From the NCBI GenBank assembly GCA_021820525.1, contig JAKADM010000001.1, positions 248,001 through 312,000 on the forward strand: 64,000 nucleotides of DNA. The letters run 5' to 3'. The notes below the pieces were generated by a model. It searched no databases, was not told where the DNA came from, and was given only the letters and a program-made list of their open reading frames with translations. Shown in pieces: positions 55,983-64,000 of this stretch. This stretch comes from Thermoplasmata archaeon. Its GTDB lineage: Archaea > Thermoplasmatota > Thermoplasmata > Thermoplasmatales > Thermoplasmataceae. The position numbers and the translations under genes are program-made. The first letter of the stretch is position 1. Each line of letters begins with the position of its first letter.

Positions 55983-56445
55983 GCTGATCGTATATTAATT
56001 TCACAAGTGGAGATATTTTTTCCGCAATCTCTTCCACGAATTTTTCGTCATCCTGATCAAATGCACCCTTTTCATCTGAATCAATATCGATTTCGCCTAT
56101 GGGTTTATCTCCATATCTTACAGGTACAACTAATTCCGCCTTTGTGTTTAAAAAACATGCAAGGTATTCCCTATTTGACTTTACATCCTTCTCGTTTACC
56201 GTCTCATTCCTGCTAATGGCCAGGCTGCAAAGACCCTCCCCGAGAGGTATAAGAACATGTTCTGTTGCAGCCCCCTGGAATGAGACAAGCTTCAGGTGAT
56301 CTCCAACAACCACATAAACTCCTGTCCAGTTGTACCTATGATTTCTTTCACTCAAAACATGGCATATATTACTCAAAGACTTCTTTGCTGATTCTAAAAT
56401 TATGCCGTCAATCTCAGATTTCTGAAATTCAGCTGCTGTGACCAT
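55963..56445 (-). CDS. free methionine-(R)-sulfoxide reductase (GAF-type)
   Basis: A single GAF domain of 160 residues. NWTGVYVVVGDHL (residues 39-51), IPLGEGLCSLAISRNE with Cys73, and REYLACFLN with Cys97 match fRMsr (YebR); the latter is the catalytic Cys position. The third, upstream Cys of YebR is not conserved here (TEHVLIP instead). It reduces free Met-R-sulfoxide. It overlaps the MFS gene. Confidence 0.8.
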   Translation of the reverse strand: MVTAAEFQKSEIDGIILESAKKSLSNICHVLSERNHRYNWTGVYVVVGDHLKLVSFQGAATEHVLIPLGEGLCSLAISRNETVNEKDVKSNREYLACFLNTKAELVVPVRYGDKPIGEIDIDSDEKGAFDQDDEKFVEEIAEKISPLVKLIYDQHEKNLR

Positions 56446-56569
56446 ATTTACCCGTAAGTTAATTTCACTAATTATCCTTTTTTAGTTTTGAAATATAATT
56501 TTACTTAAAACTGTCTCTTCCCCAACTTTTACTTGCTTTCAATCACCATTCTATTAAAATATGGGAATA

Positions 56570-57373
56570 TCAATTTTTACGGTAAATATATATAATAGAA
56601 ATATTATCACGCCCCCCATTTTTAAGGGCTTCCTGTAGCAAATTGCTACATACAACCTCTGGATCTCTCTGATTCGCCTTAACTATATTTTTAATTACTG
56701 CATCCTCAAGCATATCTGTTAATCCATCCGAACATATGAGAATGGACTGCCCTTTTTCAATTGGAGAATAACCGGAGTCCATCTCAAACTCCCTTTCAAT
56801 GCCAAGGCACGAATATATCTGGTTTCCCTTGGGAACCCTGTGGGATTTATTAATAAAATCCATTTTTTGACCGAATTTTATTATCCTGCAATCACCAGAA
56901 TGGGAATAATAAAGCGTGTCCTTAAAAACAAGCCCTATTGTAAGGGTTGAAGCCATCATATCATTTTTGTCTTTCTTACAGTTAATTTCATCGATAGCGC
57001 TGGAGGCTCTCCTCATTGCCTTTTCAAGAACTCTGTGAGGTTCGACCCCGTCACCCAGAAAAGATATATTTTCCACAAAATATGCAAAGGCTCTGGTTGT
57101 GGCGAGATAACTTGCCTTTTCTCCATTTTTTAGCCCTCCCAGACCATCGGCAACTGATGCGTAAATATATTTAATATCCTTCCCTGAATAAAAGATTGAG
57201 GATTGACTGGCAAGAATGCTGTCCTCATTTTTTTCTCTCACATTTCCAGTATGGCTTATGGAACAGAAAACATAGTCAGAAGAAATATCCGGATGGCCAT
57301 CGTTTGAAATTGCACTTTCACCCCTTTTACTCCTTCCAATAAGTTTATTAAAAGAATCAATACCGTTTTTCAA
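56570..57373 (-). CDS. PP2C-family serine/threonine phosphatase
   Basis: 267 residues. Motifs REKNEDS (50-52), ASVADGLGGLKNGE (Asp76 and Gly77 bind metal), YSHSGDCRII, ILICSDGLTDML and GGRDNISIIYI appear in order. It removes phosphate from Ser/Thr in the cytoplasm. No kinase, FHA or anti-sigma partner lies nearby, so its targets are unknown. An N-terminal 34-residue tail of unknown role precedes the catalytic core. Confidence 0.9.
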   Translation of the reverse strand: MKNGIDSFNKLIGRSKRGESAISNDGHPDISSDYVFCSISHTGNVREKNEDSILASQSSIFYSGKDIKYIYASVADGLGGLKNGEKASYLATTRAFAYFVENISFLGDGVEPHRVLEKAMRRASSAIDEINCKKDKNDMMASTLTIGLVFKDTLYYSHSGDCRIIKFGQKMDFINKSHRVPKGNQIYSCLGIEREFEMDSGYSPIEKGQSILICSDGLTDMLEDAVIKNIVKANQRDPEVVCSNLLQEALKNGGRDNISIIYIYRKN

Positions 57374-57417
57374 TATTTAGTAATAAAGATAATGGTTAAT
57401 TATTTTTTCTCTCTATC

Positions 57418-60045
57418 TTACTTTTTTTGAAGTTTGCTTGTAGATGGTTTTAGTTTTTCAAAGAGTGTTAGCATTGATGGGAAGTAAAATGTTCTGATTA
57501 CAAAGGTATCTATGATTAGTGATATTATGAAGGATATTCCAAGCTCCTCAAGGAACGCTACGGGAATAAGAGAAAGTGCACCCAGTGAGAAGGCAAGAAT
57601 TAGACCTAGAGCCGTTATTGTTTTACCACCATTTACCATTCCTCTTCTGATTCCTATTTCGAACCCATCTTTTTTCACCTCTTCCCTTATGTTTGATGAA
57701 ATGAATACAGTATAATCATTGCCCAGGCTGAACAGTATTATGAATAGAATTATGGGTATGAGGTATATAAGGGCTATGTGAAGCACATAATTTGAAATTA
57801 GATAGAGAATAAAGGTGCTCCATGAAATACTGAAGAATGTTCCGGATATGGCGATTAGGGGATATCTCAGCTGTCTGAACGCAATCAGGAGAATTGCAAA
57901 TATGGCCACTATGATAAACGCTTCCAGACTTCCATATATCCTGTCGTTTTGTGCCCTTTCATCTATTATTTGGGATGTTAATCCTCCTACAACAAAGGAA
58001 TTGTTCGCCCTTAAATTATTCACTGCATTTATGGCCTGGTTTGTGTATGGTCCATACTTCAGTGTAACAATATAGAGAAAATACTTTCCATGATCTATAG
58101 AAAAACTGCTGGGTGAAATGGCAGTGGATATATTCTTGCCCGATATGAATGGCCCCTGTATGCCGGAAACATAACCTAAACTTTTAAGGCCTGATGCAAC
58201 TTTCATGAGGGTATTGTTCTGGCCATGGGTAAGATTGGAACTGCTGAAATTTGCCCGGTATATAAGAAATACGGGGAAAAGATGACCCTCGCCGAAGTTA
58301 TTGTATATGGAATTCAAACCTTTCACCGAAGATATGGTCTGAGGAAGGCCTGTGTTGAAGTTATAGGTTGTTGGCACTGTATAGAAGAAATAAACGCCTG
58401 CAGAACCCAATACAATTAGGAGTATTGCAACCACGGAAGCCTTTCTCACAGAAAGGTCTGTTGTTCTGTAAAATATTGATCCCTTGTAGGAATTCTCGTT
58501 TGTAGCTGAAAGACCCCTCATCATGATGAGCCTTTTTCTGAGGAAGTACATTGTTATGGGCAGGAGTGTGACCTGAATCAAAACAGTATATATTACAGCC
58601 TGAAACAGGACCAGCCCCCAATCAAGGAAGGATGGCACAAGAGAAAATGTCAGGAGTGTTACAGCAACAGTTACACCGCTTATGATTACTGCCTTTCCTG
58701 CGGTATCTATGGCCCTGTAGACGGCCTCATCGGGAGATGTACCCATCCTGACTTCCCTTCTGAATCTTGAAATGATAAAGACGAGATAATCTGTAGATAT
58801 ACCAAGTATTACTGCTGTTAAAGTATAATTTACAATAAAAGACACATTTCCTATTATCAACCCTGTTATGAAAATGGAAACGTATCCTACCAGAAGGGAA
58901 AGACCAACCAGAAACAGAGCAATTATGGAAGACCAGTATGAAACAAGGGTTATGAATATGGCGATGAGCAAGACTATGAAAATGAGCCCAAAGGCAAAGC
59001 CTGACTTTGCGGTTACCTGAGATGTCTGGACTGTTATGGCTCCTGTTCCGGTTACGATGGAACTGTTCCCTAATATGTCAGTTGAAGCTTTTAAAACCTT
59101 GGGATAGGCTATCTGGGATGGAGAGGAACCATTATTATATGAAAAACCTGATGGAACATTGAAATTTACTGTAACAATAGATATTTTGTGATTTGGGCTG
59201 ACCGAGTTTGTTATGAGGAAACCGGGAACACCTGCCAGGCCATAATGATTGATGTAATATATTCCAGGGTTCTGGGATTGTTCCACAGATTGCACAAACT
59301 GGGCACTCAAATTAAAACCTACTGTTGCACTTATATATATGGACGTTGCCTTGCTGATCGAAGAATTAGATGAGAAGTTGAAAAGGCCCAAATAATCCAT
59401 AACAGGTCCGACATAAGAAAAATTACTTATCAAAACGGAGTTAACTGATTGATCTATGGAAATGTTCACTGCCTCGAGACCTGTAATGGTCGAATTTTTA
59501 ATATCGTTTATGAATGCCCTTTCATAATCAGTTCCATTATATCCGCTTTCCTTTGCAACGCTCATTATATTAGACTTACTAAAATTGGAACTTTTCCAGT
59601 TATCATAGAAAGCAAGTGGAAATCCATATATCATTTTGGATGTGTTTTTGAACATTTCATAGCACGCTTTGACAAGATTCCCAGTACCATTGCTCTCTTG
59701 ATTTATAAATTTGGCATACTGGCTTGCAGGAGATATAACATTTTTTAAATCAATAATTTTATCATTTTCCAGAAAATTGCTGAAATTTAACATATTTCTG
59801 GCAATGGATAGATTTGAAATTACATTTCCATCCACGACTATCTGCAGACTTTGATTCCTTGCACTGGTATTTGCAAGAATTTGGGAAGCCATGTAAGACT
59901 CAGTTCCATGGGGTGCGGTTGTAGAATTTGAATAATTTATATAGGAACCGTAACCCATTACTGCGGGTACAGCCAAGATTATGGCAACGACCCATACTGC
60001 AAGAACCAGCCATTTCCTCCGTATTAGAGATTTTCCACTTAACAT
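57418..60045 (-). CDS. MMPL/RND-family membrane transport protein (875 residues)
   Basis: TM1 near residues 12-32, outer loop to about 340, helices around 345-510, TM7 near 540, second loop to about 690 and helices to the C-terminus. GISTDYLVFIISRFRRE and SLGNDYTVFISSNIREE are the two TM4/10-type motifs. It is shorter in its first loop than the 21689-24784 protein. Many N-x-S/T sequons. Divergent from an Lrp-like regulator across 109 bases. Confidence 0.88.
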   Translation of the reverse strand: MLSGKSLIRRKWLVLAVWVVAIILAVPAVMGYGSYINYSNSTTAPHGTESYMASQILANTSARNQSLQIVVDGNVISNLSIARNMLNFSNFLENDKIIDLKNVISPASQYAKFINQESNGTGNLVKACYEMFKNTSKMIYGFPLAFYDNWKSSNFSKSNIMSVAKESGYNGTDYERAFINDIKNSTITGLEAVNISIDQSVNSVLISNFSYVGPVMDYLGLFNFSSNSSISKATSIYISATVGFNLSAQFVQSVEQSQNPGIYYINHYGLAGVPGFLITNSVSPNHKISIVTVNFNVPSGFSYNNGSSPSQIAYPKVLKASTDILGNSSIVTGTGAITVQTSQVTAKSGFAFGLIFIVLLIAIFITLVSYWSSIIALFLVGLSLLVGYVSIFITGLIIGNVSFIVNYTLTAVILGISTDYLVFIISRFRREVRMGTSPDEAVYRAIDTAGKAVIISGVTVAVTLLTFSLVPSFLDWGLVLFQAVIYTVLIQVTLLPITMYFLRKRLIMMRGLSATNENSYKGSIFYRTTDLSVRKASVVAILLIVLGSAGVYFFYTVPTTYNFNTGLPQTISSVKGLNSIYNNFGEGHLFPVFLIYRANFSSSNLTHGQNNTLMKVASGLKSLGYVSGIQGPFISGKNISTAISPSSFSIDHGKYFLYIVTLKYGPYTNQAINAVNNLRANNSFVVGGLTSQIIDERAQNDRIYGSLEAFIIVAIFAILLIAFRQLRYPLIAISGTFFSISWSTFILYLISNYVLHIALIYLIPIILFIILFSLGNDYTVFISSNIREEVKKDGFEIGIRRGMVNGGKTITALGLILAFSLGALSLIPVAFLEELGISFIISLIIDTFVIRTFYFPSMLTLFEKLKPSTSKLQKK

Positions 60046-60089
60046 TAATTTTTAAATAAACTGAAACTAATTAAACAATGTATGAAAAA

Positions 60090-60117
60090 TTTTGATTTCT
60101 TTATTGGAATTTCAAAA
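60090..60117. promoter_or_regulatory. possible operator between MMPL and Lrp-like genes
   Basis: TTTTGA (60090-60095) and TCAAAA (60112-60117) form a perfect inverted repeat with 16 bases between. It is in the shared gap; centre-to-centre 22 bases, about two helical turns. In such AT-rich DNA a 6-base repeat by chance is not rare. Confidence 0.3.
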
Positions 60118-60154
60118 CGTAAATATTTTAAACAGTAAGCCTTAACTGTATTGT

Positions 60155-60931
60155 ATGGATGAAGTTGACAAAAAAATACTTTTCTATCTGCTAAAAGACG
60201 GAAGAATGCCTCAAAGACAGATAGCAAAATCACTGGGAATATCCGCGCAGACTTTGAACTACAGGATGTCCAAAATGATTGATGATCAGATCATAGAGGA
60301 TTTTAAGGTTCATGTCAGCCCTAAAATCTATGGGAAGGTAGAGGGTTTTGCAGCCTTTGTCTCCGATAAGGAAGTAAAGAAGAATTTTACCTCCAGGCTC
60401 AGATGTCTGGAAAAAATAACGCTATATGGTGTGGAGGGAAACAACGAAGAAGAGGTAAACAGGCTGATTGATGAATTTTCAGCTGAACTCGGCGATCCCG
60501 TTATGAGATATATCCCTCCAGCCGATAATTATTCTGGGAATTCCAAGGATATTGACATGGTAATAATTGAGCAGCTGAGAAAGATGCCAAGAGCCAAAAT
60601 TTCTGAAATTGCAAAGGCCATAAATGAACCTGTCATACGTGTAAAGAGGCGATATAACTATCTTGCAAAGAACCATTTGCTTGGGGTTTTCGCAAAGATC
60701 GATCTTTCAAAAACTGATGTGGTTCTATTCAGCATTTTCTCCGAAAAGCAGGAATTGCTACAGCCCATTCTCTCTGAAATTTCCATTTTCCAGATAAAGG
60801 ATGAAAAATCAGGTGTTTTTGTATGCTTTGCTGAAAATATGGTCAGTGCAAGGAACATCATCAACACAGTCAGGGAAAGGGAGAAAGATTCAGACGTTAT
60901 GGTAATTTATGATTATGAATTTCTCAGATAG
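60155..60931 (+). CDS. Lrp/AsnC-like regulator with two DNA-binding domains
   Basis: 258 residues. The N-terminus MDEVDKKILFYLLKDGRMPQRQIAKSLGISAQTLNYR is a typical Lrp-type HTH. A second HTH (DIDMVIIEQLRKMPRAKISEIAKAI, about residues 130-155) follows, so it resembles two repeated regulators. The final part is alpha/beta (VVLFSIFSEKQ, GVFVCFAENM). ATG about 27 bases after AAATATTTTAAAC. It likely regulates itself and the divergent MMPL gene. Confidence 0.8.
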   Translation: MDEVDKKILFYLLKDGRMPQRQIAKSLGISAQTLNYRMSKMIDDQIIEDFKVHVSPKIYGKVEGFAAFVSDKEVKKNFTSRLRCLEKITLYGVEGNNEEEVNRLIDEFSAELGDPVMRYIPPADNYSGNSKDIDMVIIEQLRKMPRAKISEIAKAINEPVIRVKRRYNYLAKNHLLGVFAKIDLSKTDVVLFSIFSEKQELLQPILSEISIFQIKDEKSGVFVCFAENMVSARNIINTVREREKDSDVMVIYDYEFLR

Positions 60932-61037
60932 TTAATAATAGAAAATTTTTCATAATTTGAGATTACATATTTTTAATTGATCTAATTTCCACATACATTA
61001 TTGAAAAATGTTAATAACGGATTTACAATAAAACATT

Positions 61038-62192
61038 GTGCTTTCGAAGAGAGTTTCAGAAGTATCAGAATCGGCAACTGTTTCTATGTCTAATTTAGCG
61101 GCAAAAATGAAGTCAGAGGGTAAGGAGATTATCAACTTTGGAATAGGTGAGCCCGATTTTCAAACGCCTCCGGGAATTATTGATTATGCATTTCAGAAGG
61201 CCAAAGAGGGCTTTACCCATTATACACCATCAAAGGGTTACGCCGAATTAAGGAAGGGAATCATAGGTTCCCTTAATATTGATCAGAATAGCAAAATTAC
61301 GCATGAAAATGTAATTGTAACACCTACAAAGTTTGCGATTAATCTTTCCTATCTTTCCATAGCTGATGCGGGAGATGAGATAATTATACCTGAACCGTAT
61401 TTTCTTTCATACCCGGAAATAGGGAACCTTTATGGGATCAAACCGGTGGGTGTGAGGAGTAATGATGATTTTTCACTCAATATGGAAAATATTCAGGATG
61501 CCATAACTCCAAAAACAAAGGGCATAATTATTTCAAACCCTGCAAATCCTACAGGAAAAGTATATTCAAGGGAACAGATAAAGCAATTGCAAAAACTTTG
61601 CATCGATGAAGATATTTACCTTATCACTGACCAGATATATGAAAAACTGGTTTACGAAGGTACAATTCAGAATCCTTTTGAAATTGATCCAGAAATGGAG
61701 CACACCATACTGATAAGCGGTTTTTCCAAAAGCTATGCCATGACAGGTTGGAGAATAGGTTATATGATATCTAACCAGGAACTGATCAAGGCTGCTGATA
61801 AGTTCCAGCAACAGACCGTTACCTGCGCCCCATCGATTTCACAGATGGCTGCAATCCAGGCCCTGAAGGACAGAGAAAGTCCTGAAAAAATGAGGGAAGT
61901 ATTCCAGAAAAGATTGGAAAAGGTTGTGTCTATGATAGAAGAAATAGATGGACTCAAACTGAATAGGCCGGAGGGTGCATTCTATGTATTCCCTGAATAT
62001 GATCTCAATCTATCATCAGTGGAATTTTGCCAGAAGGCACTGGAAAAGAAGGGGCTTATCCTCACGCCCGGTTCAGTCTTTGGCAGTCAGGGCGAAAAGC
62101 ATTTCAGAATATCCTATGCAACTGACGAACACACCATTGAGAAAGGCATGGTAAAGCTCAATGAATTTGTAGGGGAGATGAGCAAAATCTAA
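61038..62192 (+). CDS. class I aminotransferase (aspartate/aromatic type)
   Basis: 384 residues. GIGEPDFQTPPGI, FTHYTPSKGYAELRKGI, ISNPANPTGKVYS and the PLP lysine in SGFSKSYAMTGWRIGY (Lys about 231), then a C-terminal FRISYATDEHTIEKG block. Substrate could be aspartate or an aromatic amino acid; the latter would feed the homogentisate operon. The GTG start lies about 25 bases after a TATA-like GTTAATAAC. Its stop overlaps the next ATG by one base. Confidence 0.92.
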   Translation: MLSKRVSEVSESATVSMSNLAAKMKSEGKEIINFGIGEPDFQTPPGIIDYAFQKAKEGFTHYTPSKGYAELRKGIIGSLNIDQNSKITHENVIVTPTKFAINLSYLSIADAGDEIIIPEPYFLSYPEIGNLYGIKPVGVRSNDDFSLNMENIQDAITPKTKGIIISNPANPTGKVYSREQIKQLQKLCIDEDIYLITDQIYEKLVYEGTIQNPFEIDPEMEHTILISGFSKSYAMTGWRIGYMISNQELIKAADKFQQQTVTCAPSISQMAAIQALKDRESPEKMREVFQKRLEKVVSMIEEIDGLKLNRPEGAFYVFPEYDLNLSSVEFCQKALEKKGLILTPGSVFGSQGEKHFRISYATDEHTIEKGMVKLNEFVGEMSKI

Positions 62193-63163
62193 TGTCAATC
62201 ACGACTCTTGTCATTTTAATTCCAGTATTTGCCATTCTTGTGTTTGTATCGGACTATTTAATATTCAGGAAGATAAATTATAGCAACATGATGATTATGG
62301 ATAAAATAAAGGAAAGCCAGCAAATCGAAATAATAGGGGAACCGGAAATTGAAGAAGAATATAAACAGGACGATGAAGGGGAAGAGGATGAGGATGAATC
62401 GGCCGATTTCAGGGAAGAGCTGAATGTGGAGATAAATAGGGAAGTTGAAAAAATTACAGAGGAAATGAGGCACCATGAACAGATGAGAGAAAAACTTGAG
62501 AAGCATTACGTGACTTTGAGAAAAGTGGCAAGAGACATGCTTGAGAGCCTCGTTATGCCTGAACCATTTGTATCAATATCCGAAAGCCATGTTGCCATAC
62601 CAGTTATGGATGAAAGGCCCCTCTGGATAGATCTGGCCAAGAATCATATTCCCCCCAGCAGAGGTGAGATGTATTCAAAATGGTCATCCTATATTGAGAA
62701 GATGAACAGGATCACGGAAATGAAAGTTAAGGTTCTGAGGGCTGCGGAAAATTACCTTTTTGCTGGTTTAGGATATGAAAGAGTGAATGGTCAGGATTCT
62801 GAACCTGGGGATAAGTACTATTCGGTTGAAGGTTCTTTTGAAATTCTGAATTCTATCTTCTATGGTAGGCCGCTCTTAATGGATACGATTGACGGCAGGA
62901 AACAAAAAAAATCATCAAAATATCTGTCATTGATTGCCAATGGAAAGAAGTTCGCTGAAGGAAGGAGTGAGGAAATTCTGGCTATAAAATCAAAGGTTGA
63001 ATCTCTTATAAATGCAAAGGACTTTGAAATTGCTGAAATGAAAGAAATGAGAGAGTTGATTTCAGGGGTGAAAGAGATAAAGGGTGAAATGGAAGCCACG
63101 CTTAACTGGTTTATTTTCGACAACGCCGAAATGAAGATGTGTGAGATGGTCAGAAATGATTGA
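62192..63163 (+). CDS. membrane-anchored acidic coiled-coil protein
   Basis: I do not recognise this. Residues 5-24 form a hydrophobic anchor (LVILIPVFAILVFVSDYLIF). A very acidic linker (EEEYKQDDEGEEDEDES, near 55) and a helical/coiled stretch (EVEKITEEMRHHEQMREKLEKH) follow, then alpha-rich cytoplasmic sequence, with a coiled C-terminal part. 323 residues. TAATG overlap with the aminotransferase and 8-base overlap with nadM place it in a three-gene operon. Confidence 0.6.
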   Translation: MSITTLVILIPVFAILVFVSDYLIFRKINYSNMMIMDKIKESQQIEIIGEPEIEEEYKQDDEGEEDEDESADFREELNVEINREVEKITEEMRHHEQMREKLEKHYVTLRKVARDMLESLVMPEPFVSISESHVAIPVMDERPLWIDLAKNHIPPSRGEMYSKWSSYIEKMNRITEMKVKVLRAAENYLFAGLGYERVNGQDSEPGDKYYSVEGSFEILNSIFYGRPLLMDTIDGRKQKKSSKYLSLIANGKKFAEGRSEEILAIKSKVESLINAKDFEIAEMKEMRELISGVKEIKGEMEATLNWFIFDNAEMKMCEMVRND

Positions 63164-63680
63164 TGGTTCAAGGGCATTTATTGTGGGAAGATTTCAGCCA
63201 TTCCATCTGGGCCATCTTGAAGTGATCAAGGAGATCCTGAAGGAACATAAATCTGTCATCATAGGCATAGGCAGTGCCCAATATTCTCATACTCTGGAAA
63301 ACCCTTTTACAGCAGGGGAAAGGCACATCATGATCTCAAACACCCTTGAAAGCGAAGGCATATTCAATTTCTATATTATCCCCATAGAGGACGTAAATTC
63401 CAATCCACTGTGGGTAGCCCATGTCGAATCACTCACCCCAAAATTCAATGTTGTATACAGCAATAATCCAATGGTAAAAAGGCTATTTTATGAGAAAAAC
63501 TATTCCGTAAGATCCATGGAACTCATAAACAGGGTTGAGTGGTCCGGCACAAAGATCAGAAGAAAGATGATTTCCGGTGAAAACTGGGAAAAAGATGTTC
63601 CTGAAAAAGTTATAGAAATTATAAACGAAATAGATGGAGTCCAGAGAATAAGGGACCTTTCAAAAAGTGATGAAAATTAA
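63156..63680 (+). CDS. nadM: nicotinamide-nucleotide adenylyltransferase
   Basis: Adenylates NMN to NAD. RAFIVGRFQPFHLGHLE near the start is the archaeal NadM nucleotide-binding (HxGH) block, and GTKIRRKM (near 135) the ISSTxxR-like block. About 174 residues. I choose ATG 63156, just before the conserved strand; GTG 63141 would add 5 residues and overlap the previous gene more. The operon has no other NAD gene. Confidence 0.9.
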   Translation: MIDGSRAFIVGRFQPFHLGHLEVIKEILKEHKSVIIGIGSAQYSHTLENPFTAGERHIMISNTLESEGIFNFYIIPIEDVNSNPLWVAHVESLTPKFNVVYSNNPMVKRLFYEKNYSVRSMELINRVEWSGTKIRRKMISGENWEKDVPEKVIEIINEIDGVQRIRDLSKSDEN

Positions 63681-63686
63681 TTATAA

Positions 63687-64000
63687 TTAATATATCATTA
63701 ATTCAATGGTTTCCCTGTCCGAAAGAATGTGATCTATTATGCAGTACTCATCTGCCTGATGGGCAACGTCCGGCATGGTTGTACACCAAACCACTGCATT
63801 CATGCCCTTTCTCCTGAAAAATGCTGCACATGTTCCACCACCAATACCCACAACTCTGGGCGTTCCACCTCTCTTTGCCAGTGCATCCATCAGCAATTTC
63901 ACAGCTTCAGACTGGGGAGATGTGGGATGGGGCGCCTGTTCTCTCTGTACGAACTCCATTATGACCTTTGACTTATGAGACTGCTCGAACTCTGCTATTT
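63687..64000 (-). CDS. M20-family metallopeptidase, C-terminal part
   Basis: The frame runs off the right edge of the window, so the start is missing. The end shows GIGGGTCAAFFRRKG and AVVWCTTMPDVAHQADEY, the C-terminal signature of M20 deacylases (DapE/ArgE type) including the metal-binding His of AHQADE. It would hydrolyse an N-acyl amino acid. A related role such as carboxypeptidase cannot be excluded. Confidence 0.85.
   Translation of the reverse strand, partial: IAEFEQSHKSKVIMEFVQREQAPHPTSPQSEAVKLLMDALAKRGGTPRVVGIGGGTCAAFFRRKGMNAVVWCTTMPDVAHQADEYCIIDHILSDRETIELMIY

Noticed and set aside
61008-61031. Mini-ORF before the aminotransferase
   Set aside because: Seven codons only; overlaps the predicted TATA region, so likely not translated.
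1-64000. CRISPR arrays, rRNA genes and intact insertion sequences
   Set aside because: No regularly spaced repeats, rRNA-like conserved blocks or complete transposase genes with inverted ends were found.

Overview
The window reads as chromosomal DNA of a wall-less, acidophilic euryarchaeon of the Thermoplasmatales (Thermoplasma, Ferroplasma or Cuniculiplasma-like). This rests on a small split transketolase plus TalC-type transaldolase, FtsZ, archaeal NadM and PncB types, DUF929 and archaeal pilin-like proteins, two MMPL/RND proteins with very Asn/Ser/Thr-rich outer loops, low GC, and many genes with a TATA box about 25 bases before the start codon, which suggests leaderless mRNAs. Genus-level placement is inference; no database search was possible.

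Layout. 1-8 kb: a gene end, tRNA-Ser(GCU), MsrA/MsrB repair genes, a DUF1059 protein, a two-gene ABC-2 exporter, two secreted or pilin-like proteins around tRNA-Arg(GCG), a DUF929 protein and a COG2108 radical SAM enzyme. 8-21 kb: mostly core metabolism (PurB, Dph6-like ligase, peroxiredoxin, acyl-CoA synthetase, FtsZ, transketolase/transaldolase operon, a polyprenol-kinase-like membrane protein, malic enzyme, two GNATs). 21-29 kb: a large MMPL protein, a MenA-like prenyltransferase, tRNA-Leu(CAG), then an accessory patch with decayed reading frames on both sides of a surface-protein gene interrupted at an A8 tract. 29-36 kb: a monooxygenase-fold protein, cyclophilin, NAD salvage genes overlapping cysS, and a three-gene SPFH/zinc-ribbon operon. 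36-47 kb: hydrolase, glycosyltransferase, CoA-disulfide-reductase-like enzyme, J-domain protein, flavoprotein and membrane proteins. 47-51.5 kb: a tightly coupled tyrosine/homogentisate catabolic operon that includes a maleylacetate-reductase-like enzyme. 51.5-64 kb: a pilin, a YyaL thioredoxin-fold protein, a phosphatase, an MFS carrier, a free-Met-sulfoxide reductase, an orphan PP2C, a second MMPL protein divergent from an Lrp-like regulator, an aminotransferase/coiled-coil/NadM operon and the end of an M20 peptidase.

How the genes fit together. Three kinds of methionine sulfoxide reductase, a peroxiredoxin, a CoA-disulfide-reductase-like enzyme and YyaL point to oxidative-stress handling. 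PncA, PncB and NadM supply three steps of NAD salvage. The aromatic operon converts 4-hydroxyphenylpyruvate to fumarate or succinate plus acetoacetate; no glutathione-dependent maleylacetoacetate isomerase is seen, and a reductase is in the operon instead. The SPFH operon resembles the zinc-ribbon/SPFH part of bacterial PspA-linked envelope-stress loci. These last two are the best candidates here for undescribed biology. No CRISPR array, rRNA gene or intact insertion sequence was found.
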